DNA of 6,285 nucleotides, from positions 1 through 6,285 of the forward strand of contig USQD01000126.1 of assembly GCA_900556795.1 (NCBI GenBank). Direction: 5' to 3'. Each line of letters begins with the position of its first letter. Positions within the stretch are counted from its first letter, which is position 1. The notes beneath the pieces are model-generated. The model was not told the origin of the DNA and made no database searches. It worked only from the letters and a program-made list of their open reading frames with translations. The stretch is from an uncultured Prevotella sp. GTDB lineage: Bacteria > Bacteroidota > Bacteroidia > Bacteroidales > Bacteroidaceae. The position numbers were made by a program, and so were the translations under genes. Below, one piece after another: positions 1-6,285 of this stretch.

Positions 1-18
1 ATTTTGCACTTTTCTCGC

Positions 19-39
19 AAAAATGCGCTAAAAAAGCGC
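19..39 (-). terminator. Possible weak intrinsic terminator after dnaB
   Basis: On the minus strand the sequence GCGCT-TTTTT-AGCGC (39-25) can form a 5-bp, mostly GC stem with a 5-base loop, followed by A and a run of five T (23-19). It lies about 75 bp past the dnaB stop, where an operon terminator would be expected. The stem is short. An overlapping alternative hairpin, CGCA-TTTT-TGCG (27-16), competes with it, so the call is tentative. Confidence 0.4.
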
Positions 40-68
40 CTTCATGCAGTAAAAAGTAGCAAAAATGG

Positions 69-128
69 CCAGAATGGAAACGAATGCGAAACCAGAATGG
101 AAACGAATGCGAAACTAGAATGGCAACG
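69..128 (-). repeat. 23-bp tandem repeat, about 2.6 copies, spanning the dnaB stop codon
   Basis: Read on the minus strand, the unit is CGTTTCCATTCTGG followed by TTTCGCATT. Copy 1 (128-106) differs at two bases and contains the last dnaB codons and the stop. Copy 2 (105-83) is the reference form. Copy 3 (82-69) is the first 14 bases only and is identical to copy 2 over that length. Where copy 1 has TAG (the dnaB stop), copies 2 and 3 have TGG. The array is too short and too close-set for a CRISPR; slipped-strand duplication of the gene end is the simplest origin. Confidence 0.85.
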
Positions 129-1626
129 GACCATTAGGAGCTGGAGGCGGTGGCAACTGACTGTCGTCTCCTCCGGCATTCATCTTCGATCCCATGATTT
201 CTCCACCTTCCTCCATAGGAGCAAATGAAGTTTCAGGATCCTGGAATCGTGTAAACTCGCCACGGAAATTCAGAAGCACATCGCCCGTAGCACCCTTACG
301 GTGTTTAGCAATGATAATCTGCGCCATGCCATGAAGGTCGTTTCCCTTTTCATCCTGATAGATGTGATAATATTCCGGACGGTGAACAAAGAGTACCATA
401 TCGGCATCCTGCTCGATGGCTCCGGATTCACGAAGGTCGCTCAACTGAGGTCGCTTTCCTTCGAGACCCTCACGGTTTTCTACGTTACGCGAGAGCTGAG
501 AGAGGGCGAGTACCGGAATATTCAACTCCTTGGCAAGGCCCTTGAGCGAACGGGAGATGGTAGAAACCTCTTCCTGACGACTACCAAACTTCATACCGTT
601 GGCATTCATCAGCTGCAAATAGTCAATCATGATCATTCTCACTCCCTTCTCGCGAACCAGTCTTCTAGCCTTTGTACGAAGTTCGAAGACCGAGAGTCCC
701 GGCGTATCATCTATATAAATAGGTGAACCAGTCAAGGCACGTATTTTCTTATCCAATCTCTCCCACTCGCTTGGATCCAGCTGACCGTTCAGAATTTTCT
801 TACCGGAGATCTCACATACATTGGAGATCAATCGGTTAACCAACTGAACGTTGTTCATTTCAAGCGAGAAGAATCCGATAGGAATTCCATAATCCACCGC
901 CACATTCTTGGCAATACTCAGAGCGAAAGACGTCTTACCCATGGCAGGACGTCCCGCAATGATAACGAGGTCGGAATCCTGCCATCCTGAAGTCATCTCA
1001 TCCATTCCGTGATAGCCCGTAGGGATACCGGTCAAGCCACCCTTGTTCTGCGCAGCCCGTTGCAGGATATCGACAGCATCCTTGATTACCGGATCAATCT
1101 GTGTATAATCCTGCTTCATGTTGTTCTGCGAGATCTGGAAGAGTTCACCTTCCGCCTGCTGCATGAGTTCATCCACATCCACGCTCATGTCGAAAGCCTT
1201 GGTCTCGATGCCACCGGCAAAATGAATGAGCTGTCTCTGCAGATAGCGCTGCGCCAGGATTCTGGCATGCGACTCGATATGAGCAGCCGAAGCCACCTGA
1301 GAAGAAACCTCCATCAGATAGCCCGGTCCACCGATTCTATCCAGTTCGCCCATCTTCGCCAGCTCATCGGTGAGCGTCATGACATCTACCGGTCTCTCCT
1401 CCATATTCATGGTCTGGATAGCCTGATAAATCTTCTGATGTCGAGGTTCATAGAAGGTATCAGGTTTCAACACCTCGGATACCATGGAGAAGGCATCAGA
1501 ATCCACCATGAGGGCACCCAGCACCACTTTCTCCACATCTATCGCCTGCGGCTGAAGATGCGCATAATTATTATCTATCGGAGCTTGCTGCCCCTTTTTA
1601 TTGTTACCTATATTATTATTCGCCAT
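115..1626 (-). CDS. dnaB: Replicative DNA helicase DnaB
   Basis: Hexameric, ATP-driven 5'-3' helicase that unwinds DNA at the replication fork and contacts primase; cytoplasmic. At 503 residues it is somewhat longer than E. coli DnaB (471). Seen in the sequence: an N-terminal helical DnaB domain (about 23-125), a linker (about 150-200) and a RecA-like ATPase domain (about 200-460). The ATPase domain has Walker A GRPAMGKT (225-232, K231), the catalytic glutamate in FFSLEM (E256), Walker B MIMIDYLQL (D335), the H3 glutamine in ALSQLSR (Q377), and KHRKGATG (441-448), whose R443 should be the arginine finger. The common intein sites (Walker A and SQLSR) are uninterrupted. A Gly/Pro-rich tail (about 471-503) ends in PLPF. 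An in-frame TGA at 1635-1633 rules out any upstream start. The start lies inside the preceding gene with no Shine-Dalgarno, so translational coupling is likely. Identity is near certain from the motifs. Confidence 0.98.
   Translation of the reverse strand: MANNNIGNNKKGQQAPIDNNYAHLQPQAIDVEKVVLGALMVDSDAFSMVSEVLKPDTFYEPRHQKIYQAIQTMNMEERPVDVMTLTDELAKMGELDRIGGPGYLMEVSSQVASAAHIESHARILAQRYLQRQLIHFAGGIETKAFDMSVDVDELMQQAEGELFQISQNNMKQDYTQIDPVIKDAVDILQRAAQNKGGLTGIPTGYHGMDEMTSGWQDSDLVIIAGRPAMGKTSFALSIAKNVAVDYGIPIGFFSLEMNNVQLVNRLISNVCEISGKKILNGQLDPSEWERLDKKIRALTGSPIYIDDTPGLSVFELRTKARRLVREKGVRMIMIDYLQLMNANGMKFGSRQEEVSTISRSLKGLAKELNIPVLALSQLSRNVENREGLEGKRPQLSDLRESGAIEQDADMVLFVHRPEYYHIYQDEKGNDLHGMAQIIIAKHRKGATGDVLLNFRGEFTRFQDPETSFAPMEEGGEIMGSKMNAGGDDSQLPPPPAPNGPLPF
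1616..1626 (-). other. 11-bp gene overlap joining the TPR-like gene to dnaB
   Basis: The dnaB start codon (1626-1624) lies before the TAA stop (1618-1616) of the upstream gene, giving an 11-bp overlap in a different frame (ATGGCGAATAA). No purine-rich ribosome site precedes the dnaB ATG. Ribosomes finishing the upstream gene probably help start dnaB, so the two proteins are likely made from one message. The overlap is read directly; the coupling is inferred. Confidence 0.8.
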
Positions 1627-4078
1627 TATCGTTCATTTCATCATGTCTAAATTGATCCATCATTTTTTTCATACCTTGACGAATTTTTTGAGCCATCAAT
1701 TCTTCCAAATAGATATGCATATTTTCATTTATTCCATGCGCAGACAACCATTTTCCCTGCTTTTCGTCAAATAACGGACCCTCCTGATGAGCCATGCTTC
1801 TAGCTTCATAGGCTCTCTGCCAAGACTTCATAGCCTTTTCCCGATCGTCACGAGCCCACCAAAGCATGCCGTCCACTCTATACAGTTCAAAGTCTACCAT
1901 GAAGTCCATATTTAAGCAAGCAGACATGGCAGAGAAGAAAGTTGCCAATCCTCCCTTTGGATCGTCTGGGAAACTGTCCAACTTAAAGTTATCCCTTCTC
2001 AGATTCATCAATTTTTTCTTTCCTGACTTCAATATATTCTCAATCTTTTCCAGGTTCTTCTGATCGTCACCGTCCATATAGAGAAGTGCTTCTGCCAGAT
2101 TAGCAGCCGCAGTCAGGTTGTCCGGCTCCAGATATGTTATCTCGTAAAACAGCTTGACGGCATCTTCATATCGTTCCATCAAGACATAGACCTTAGCCAG
2201 ACGTTTCTTACACCATAAGAGCGCCTTCTCGTCATCTTTCTTGATTTCCATCAGATGAGTCAGGCAGTCCACAGCTTTCTGATAGGCGCTCACGTTCTCG
2301 TAGCAGGCAACCCTCTCGTAAAAGTCCACAGCCATTTCTACCAGCTGAAACTGTCCGGGCTCATTCTTCATCAGATAATCAATATGAGGATAAGCCAGAA
2401 CAACATTCTCCATAGCTTTGGATTTCACAGCAGCCCATGCCAGCAGATAATGACTCTCCACTGTGTCAGGATAATGATTACCCATCAGGTCGAAGATGAA
2501 ATTCTGACAATTACGCTTGAAGCAATATCTCGCCATCTTGTAGCGCAGCTCGTCGAATGCAGCATCCTCAAAGATAGGCAGCGCAAGAGTAGTATACAGC
2601 TCGTCATCAGCATCCCTCTTGATGCTATTGTCATACGCCTTGCGCATCGGAGCGAGGTTGAAGAAACGGGAAAGATCCTGGATGTAATAGATCACCGCAG
2701 TATGTAGTTTTTTCTTTTCCAAATACTTTTTCTCCTCTTCATTAAACCCTGCGGATTCATCTTCATCCATCGAGTTCAGATACTCTTCTGCCACCTCATC
2801 AGGAGCCATGTTCTCCAGCGCCTCGTTAAAGGATTTTTTCTCCTTTTCGAGCATCAGAAGCAGACTATAGCGGTCGCTGTCGCAGGCAGTACCATTCTCA
2901 AGCAGAAGATGCAGGTTGCGTTCCTTGTCACCCGCCATCTCCTGAACGGAGAGATAAAGTGGAGACTCGAAATAGAACGGCATGAACCAGTTGTACATGG
3001 AATGGAAGAAGCCCAGTTTCTTGGTTTCTCTAAACTGCGTGAAATAGATGTCAGCACCATCCTCCAGCATTTCCACCGTCTCGTCGACATCACGACCGTC
3101 TTCCGGCTCATCCTCCTCCTCATCATCATCATCATTCTGGATAAAAGAGAAGCTTGACTTCCCCTCCCAGTCAATATCTTCATGACTTAACTTGTCCGCC
3201 ATATTATGGAACATGTTCTTCATCATCGCTTCGCTATCCTCCTTCATATCCTGTGAACGTAGCAGGATTTTGGAAATCAGGAGCAGCAGCTTCTTGCCTT
3301 CCTCATCCTCCTTCAGCGACTCGATATCCTTGGCACACTCTTCTACCATAAAGCCTGGAACTTGACTGGAACACAAGACCCAGCCCACCCATGCACGTAC
3401 ACGTACCTGCATGTCTTCGCTCTCCTTAGCCAGCTTGAAAAGGAACTGGAACTTCTTACGGTCAAAGAAGTAGAGGCAGGAAAGGGTTATGGCACTCACC
3501 ATGAGCTGGGCTGTGACGGAATCGACGGCTGTGGAATGCAGCAGTTCCTGATACTCCTTCGCCTCGTCTTCATCCCACATAGGTGAGCTTGTGATATAAG
3601 AGAAGATGACATTGCGCAACTCGTTGAGACGTTTCTGTGCCTCAATCATCTGATCTACTTTCTTCTTTTTCGAACCTCCCTCGTCAAGAGAGAGCATAGC
3701 CACATCTGCCAAGGCTGAAACCAATTTCTCCTTCAGGTCGCTGAGATTTCCCAGCTTCTTACCTCTATTACGAAGGGCTGAAAGAGTGGAATCATTACTC
3801 AGCATGAGCAAATAATTGTATTTTTGAACAATCGTATACAAATGCTCGTAGATATTGTACACGTCACTGAGGTCTATCGGATGAGATGCCGAGAAGGCAT
3901 GCTTCCCCTCTACATCCAGCGCATGCAATGACTCTCCCAGAAGCTGAGCCACCATCTTCTTCTCCTTCTCTGGCTGGGCTTCGAGTTCCGTATACATTTT
4001 CTCTACCAGAAAACGGAAAGACTTGAGGTCCTCAAAACCAGGCATCTTTCTCAACTTTCTAATGTCATTTTCTTCCAT
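1616..4078 (-). CDS. Large cytoplasmic TPR-like protein of unknown function
   Basis: I do not recognise a named family. The 820-residue product has no signal peptide or clear membrane segment and looks almost wholly alpha-helical. The clearest tetratricopeptide-like repeat is at about 621-654, with L627, A628, Y631, A640, F644 and P652 at the usual TPR positions. A second unit follows at about 655-688 and another possible one at about 734-762 (YRVDGMLWWARDD). The N-terminal third (1-300) is helical and rich in Lys, Glu and Met. Next come an acidic linker (315-331, run DDDDEEEDE) and an aromatic-rich patch (357-370, including MYNWFMPFYF), which may be the family's core. The preceding gene's stop (4099-4097) is in frame, so ATG 4078 is the first usable start. 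It begins 18 bp after the lipoprotein gene and its last 11 bp overlap dnaB. TPR folds usually bind protein partners, so a scaffold or adaptor role is plausible but inferred. Confidence 0.9.
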   Translation of the reverse strand: MEENDIRKLRKMPGFEDLKSFRFLVEKMYTELEAQPEKEKKMVAQLLGESLHALDVEGKHAFSASHPIDLSDVYNIYEHLYTIVQKYNYLLMLSNDSTLSALRNRGKKLGNLSDLKEKLVSALADVAMLSLDEGGSKKKKVDQMIEAQKRLNELRNVIFSYITSSPMWDEDEAKEYQELLHSTAVDSVTAQLMVSAITLSCLYFFDRKKFQFLFKLAKESEDMQVRVRAWVGWVLCSSQVPGFMVEECAKDIESLKEDEEGKKLLLLISKILLRSQDMKEDSEAMMKNMFHNMADKLSHEDIDWEGKSSFSFIQNDDDDEEEDEPEDGRDVDETVEMLEDGADIYFTQFRETKKLGFFHSMYNWFMPFYFESPLYLSVQEMAGDKERNLHLLLENGTACDSDRYSLLLMLEKEKKSFNEALENMAPDEVAEEYLNSMDEDESAGFNEEEKKYLEKKKLHTAVIYYIQDLSRFFNLAPMRKAYDNSIKRDADDELYTTLALPIFEDAAFDELRYKMARYCFKRNCQNFIFDLMGNHYPDTVESHYLLAWAAVKSKAMENVVLAYPHIDYLMKNEPGQFQLVEMAVDFYERVACYENVSAYQKAVDCLTHLMEIKKDDEKALLWCKKRLAKVYVLMERYEDAVKLFYEITYLEPDNLTAAANLAEALLYMDGDDQKNLEKIENILKSGKKKLMNLRRDNFKLDSFPDDPKGGLATFFSAMSACLNMDFMVDFELYRVDGMLWWARDDREKAMKSWQRAYEARSMAHQEGPLFDEKQGKWLSAHGINENMHIYLEELMAQKIRQGMKKMMDQFRHDEMNDNGE

Positions 4079-4096
4079 TTTTCTTGATTTTATAGA

Positions 4097-5020
4097 TTAA
4101 TGTCTAGCCACACGAGCTGCAGCCTCAAGGTCACGACGGCGAGGTTCCATTGCATGGTTGTATTTTAATTTAGGCAAATTACCAATAGTTTTCTCATCTA
4201 CGTGACAGTACTTACAGATAAGCTTGGCGTAATGCTTCACTCCCTTGGAGTTGATGCTGTCCACTGCAATATTGTAAGCCTGAATGAATTTCTGCAGTTG
4301 TTGCTTTCGTCCCGGCTGCTTCAACGCTTTCTCGCGGAAGGCAAAAGCACCCAGATTCAAGTTCTTGTCACGACTATCCATCAGTACCACATGCTTGTCC
4401 AATCGGGCTCTGGTAGCCTGAGGCTCCGGAAGGAGCATGGCATCCATCTCGTTATTGAGAAGCATCTGGAGACGAAGATTTACGTCATTGATCTGCACAC
4501 GATACACGTCATATTTAGGCTTACCGCTGTCTACTGCCAGGTCGGCAAGATAGTCGGTAGCCGAATAGCGTGTCATGGCTATCATCTTATCGCTGAGCTG
4601 CTTCAGGTCAGCGATACGGGCTTTCTTGTTGGAAACCAGCTGCCAGTAGGTATCCGTAGCAACAGGATAAGTGAGCGGAGTGCCCTTTCTTACCAGATGT
4701 GCGCCACGGATCAGGTCGGTGATGGAACCCTCTACCCTGCCATTCATCAAGGCTGTATCACAATCCATCTGCGCCGTATAATAGCGCAGATGGACATCCA
4801 CTCCCTGCTGTTGGAAAAGGCTGTCTTCGTAAGCCACATATACAGGAAGGCAATCCAGGGTTGGCATCACTCCCACCTTGAGCGCAGCTCGGTCGATACT
4901 GTCCAGGCGGGCACGCTCCAGCTTGCTCAGCCGGCGTCTGGTTTCCTCCGACTGTCCGCAGCTGATCATCATTCCCAACAATGCTACACCAAGGCAACAG
5001 CTTATGATTGTTTTTTTCAT
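4097..5020 (-). CDS. Substrate-binding lipoprotein, NMT1/THI5/SsuA-like (ABC transporter type)
   Basis: Predicted envelope lipoprotein with a periplasmic-binding-protein fold, of the kind that delivers small organic solutes to ABC importers; ligand unknown. Residues 1-20 form a lipoprotein signal peptide (MKK, hydrophobic core, MMIS) with lipobox cysteine C21; C8 and C9 also lie in the signal peptide. The mature protein starts CGQSEE. The first binding lobe begins LKVGVMPTLDCLPVYVAYE (about 47-65), followed by QQQGVDVHLRYY and the MNGRVEGSITDL segment (about 92-103), both typical of the NMT1/SsuA superfamily. The second lobe carries LNNEMDAMLLPEPQATRA (188-205), matching the family's 'G-x-D-A...P' region. 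Its length of 307 residues is normal. An in-frame TAA at 5035-5033 fixes ATG 5020 as the start. No permease or ATPase gene lies in the window, so its partners are elsewhere or absent. Alternatives include a thiamine-precursor, sulfonate or other solute binder; the sequence does not decide. Confidence 0.85.
   Translation of the reverse strand: MKKTIISCCLGVALLGMMISCGQSEETRRRLSKLERARLDSIDRAALKVGVMPTLDCLPVYVAYEDSLFQQQGVDVHLRYYTAQMDCDTALMNGRVEGSITDLIRGAHLVRKGTPLTYPVATDTYWQLVSNKKARIADLKQLSDKMIAMTRYSATDYLADLAVDSGKPKYDVYRVQINDVNLRLQMLLNNEMDAMLLPEPQATRARLDKHVVLMDSRDKNLNLGAFAFREKALKQPGRKQQLQKFIQAYNIAVDSINSKGVKHYAKLICKYCHVDEKTIGNLPKLKYNHAMEPRRRDLEAAARVARH
4943..5020 (-). other. Lipoprotein signal peptide and possible surface-export signal
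   Basis: Codons 1-26 of the binding lipoprotein. A positive MKK start, a hydrophobic core and a MISC lipobox ending at C21 predict cleavage by signal peptidase II and lipidation at C21. The residues after the cysteine are G-Q-S-E-E. Bacteroidota lipoproteins carrying a short acidic motif just after the cysteine (the lipoprotein export signal) can be moved to the cell surface, and SEE resembles that pattern. The lipidation call is strong; surface export is only suggested. Confidence 0.7.
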
Positions 5021-5068
5021 TTCGTATGAAACTTATTTTTTTAGATTGATTACTCTCATCCGTCCTGC

Positions 5069-6250
5069 TTACTCTACATAGAGTACCAATCCCTTCAGAT
5101 ACTCACCCTCCGGATGATAGATATTGATAGGATGGTCGGCAGGCTGATGCAGCTGGTGCAGGATGCGCACCTTTCTGCCAGCCTGGGCAGCAGCTGTAAA
5201 GACGGCATTGCGGAAATTATCCTTGGTTACCACCTGAGAGCAACTGAATGTAAAGAGGATTCCGCCCTTCTTGATGCGTTGCAATCCCTTCACGTTCAGA
5301 CGGGTATATCCCTTCAGCGCATTATGCAGGGCTGCACGGTGCTTGGCAAAGGCTGGCGGATCGAGGATGATGAGGTCATACTGCTGGTCATGGTCATCGA
5401 GATACTTGAAAGCATCCTCGCAGATAGCCTGATGACGCGCATCGCCAGGGAAGTTGAGAGCGATATTCTCATTGGTCAGCTCGATGGCCTTGGCACTGCT
5501 GTCTACAGAGTGGACAGCCTTGGCTTCACCACGCATTGCATAGACAGAGAAACCGCCTGTATAGCAGAACATATTGAGCACGCTCTTGCCCTTGGCATAA
5601 TGCTCCAGGAGAGAGCGGTTCTCACGCTGGTCTACGAAGAAACCGGTCTTCTGACCGCGCAACCAGTCGATATGGAACTTCAAGCCGTTCTCTACGGCAA
5701 CATCATCGGCATCTCCACCCAGGATGAATCCATTTTCCTGACGCAGGTCTGCCTTGTATGGCAAGGTAGTCTCACTCTTATAGTAGATGTTCTTCAACCG
5801 TTCGCCCATCACCTTCTTCAAGGCTTTGGCTATCTCCATACGGCAGACGTGCATACCCACGCTGTGAGCCTGCATGACGGCAGTAGATCCATAGCAGTCT
5901 ATAACGAGTCCTGGCAGGTTATCTCCTTCTCCATGCACCAGACGGTAAGTATTATTTTCAGGGTTCTCAGCGATGCCCACAGCCACACGCATTCTATATG
6001 CCGACTCCAGGCGTGCACACCAGAACTCCTCATCAATTTCAACATCTTTGAATGAAAGCACACGCACGGCAATAGAGCCGATCTGATAATGTCCTACTGC
6101 GATGAAATCCCCGCCACGTGTAATCACTCTTACGATTTCTCCTTCCTCAATGCCCTCATCCATAGCCTGGATGGCACCCGAGAAAATCCATGGGTGAAAT
6201 CTCTTGAGCGACTCCTCCTTACCTTTCTTCAAATATATACTCTTATACAT
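5069..6250 (-). CDS. rlmI: Class I SAM-dependent 23S rRNA cytosine-C5 methyltransferase, RlmI-like
   Basis: Cytoplasmic enzyme predicted to transfer a methyl group from S-adenosylmethionine to C5 of a 23S rRNA cytosine (C1962 in E. coli numbering for RlmI). The 393 residues match E. coli RlmI in length. Domains in order: N-terminal PUA RNA-binding domain (about 1-75, with KEESLKRFHPWIFSGAI at 11-27); a central domain with RLVHGEGDNLPGLVID (103-118); and a Rossmann methyltransferase domain. That last domain contains GQKTGFFVDQR (199-209), motif I NMFCYTGGFSVYA (226-238), the acidic SAM-ribose contact around D250, motif IV DPPAF (297-301) and SCS (336-338), where C337 should be the catalytic nucleophile. 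All expected residues are present. An in-frame TAG at 6277-6275 leaves ATG 6250 as the only ATG start, and the N-terminus aligns with the family from the first residues. The family is confident; the exact target base is inferred from E. coli. Confidence 0.93.
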   Translation of the reverse strand: MYKSIYLKKGKEESLKRFHPWIFSGAIQAMDEGIEEGEIVRVITRGGDFIAVGHYQIGSIAVRVLSFKDVEIDEEFWCARLESAYRMRVAVGIAENPENNTYRLVHGEGDNLPGLVIDCYGSTAVMQAHSVGMHVCRMEIAKALKKVMGERLKNIYYKSETTLPYKADLRQENGFILGGDADDVAVENGLKFHIDWLRGQKTGFFVDQRENRSLLEHYAKGKSVLNMFCYTGGFSVYAMRGEAKAVHSVDSSAKAIELTNENIALNFPGDARHQAICEDAFKYLDDHDQQYDLIILDPPAFAKHRAALHNALKGYTRLNVKGLQRIKKGGILFTFSCSQVVTKDNFRNAVFTAAAQAGRKVRILHQLHQPADHPINIYHPEGEYLKGLVLYVE

Positions 6251-6285
6251 ATTTATATATATAATTTTAATTTTCTACTATTAAT
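6251..6285 (-). other. AT-rich leader upstream of rlmI
   Basis: All but two of these 35 bases are A or T, including a 10-base TA alternation (6254-6263) just before the rlmI ATG. Such a leader without Shine-Dalgarno is typical of Bacteroidota starts. A promoter may lie here or just beyond the window, but no clear Bacteroidota -7 element (TAnnTTTG) or -33 TTTG pair is visible, so I do not call one. Confidence 0.5.

Noticed and set aside
69..128. Short direct repeats considered as a CRISPR remnant
   Set aside because: The copies abut with no spacers, only 2.6 copies exist, and no cas gene is present.
4..228. Plus-strand open frame of 74 codons over the downstream region and dnaB end
   Set aside because: Its apparent internal repetition comes only from the 23-bp tandem repeat, and it is antisense to the dnaB C-terminus.
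115..1626. Intein in dnaB, a common insertion target
   Set aside because: The Walker A and SQLSR sites are continuous and the protein has normal length.
1009..1650. Open frame of 213 codons on the plus strand, antisense to the 5' half of dnaB
   Set aside because: It covers the unmistakable DnaB N-terminal half and gives an Arg/His/Ile-rich product typical of antisense translation.
2854..3183. Minus-strand open frame of 109 codons inside the TPR-like gene (Met/Arg runs)
   Set aside because: The Met and Arg runs are the acidic-linker trinucleotide run read in another frame; the longer in-frame gene explains the region.
4202..5029. Open frame of 275 codons on the plus strand, antisense to the lipoprotein gene
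   Set aside because: The minus-strand frame has a clear signal peptide and binding-protein motifs; the plus-strand product is His/Leu/Ile-rich with no domain.
5021..5068. Promoter for the lipoprotein gene (minus-strand TAAGTTTC resembling TAnnTTTG)
   Set aside because: It is one base off, lies only about 8 bases before the ATG, and has no TTTG at the -33 distance; probably chance in an AT-rich gap.
5114..6055. Open frame of 313 codons on the plus strand, antisense to the methyltransferase gene
   Set aside because: It lies wholly inside a gene with every expected family motif, its product resembles no protein I know, and it has no start context. It is a codon-bias shadow.

Overview
The window looks like an ordinary, densely coding piece of a Bacteroidota chromosome, most likely from the Prevotella/Segatella group. 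The signs are: four genes packed head to tail on the minus strand, covering about 97% of the window; no convincing Shine-Dalgarno sequence before any start, as is usual in this phylum; a DnaB sequence of Bacteroidota character; and a lipoprotein whose first mature residues are acidic. The genus is inferred from general familiarity, not from a search.

In the direction of transcription (high to low coordinates) the layout is as follows. An AT-rich leader (6251-6285) precedes an RlmI-type 23S rRNA cytosine-C5 methyltransferase (6250-5069). After a 48-bp gap comes a lipoprotein resembling the NMT1/THI5/SsuA family of periplasmic binding proteins (5020-4097). After 18 bp comes an 820-residue cytoplasmic helical/TPR-like protein of unknown function (4078-1616). 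This overlaps by 11 bp the replicative helicase gene dnaB (1626-115). Downstream of dnaB (1-114) lie a short 23-bp tandem repeat, which runs back through the dnaB stop codon, and a weak hairpin plus T-run that may be the terminator. No gene is cut by the window edge.

The tight spacing suggests one transcription unit, at least for the last three genes. The products do not form an obvious pathway: rRNA modification, a solute-binding lipoprotein without visible transporter partners, a TPR-like protein and the replication helicase. The physical coupling of the TPR-like gene to dnaB is the most suggestive functional hint. I found no tRNA, rRNA, CRISPR array, insertion sequence, prophage gene or intein.

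Nothing here is clearly a previously undescribed system. The best second-look items are the SSB-tip-like C-terminus of DnaB, the tandem repeat that contains its stop codon, the unknown TPR-like protein overlapping dnaB, and the orphan binding lipoprotein.
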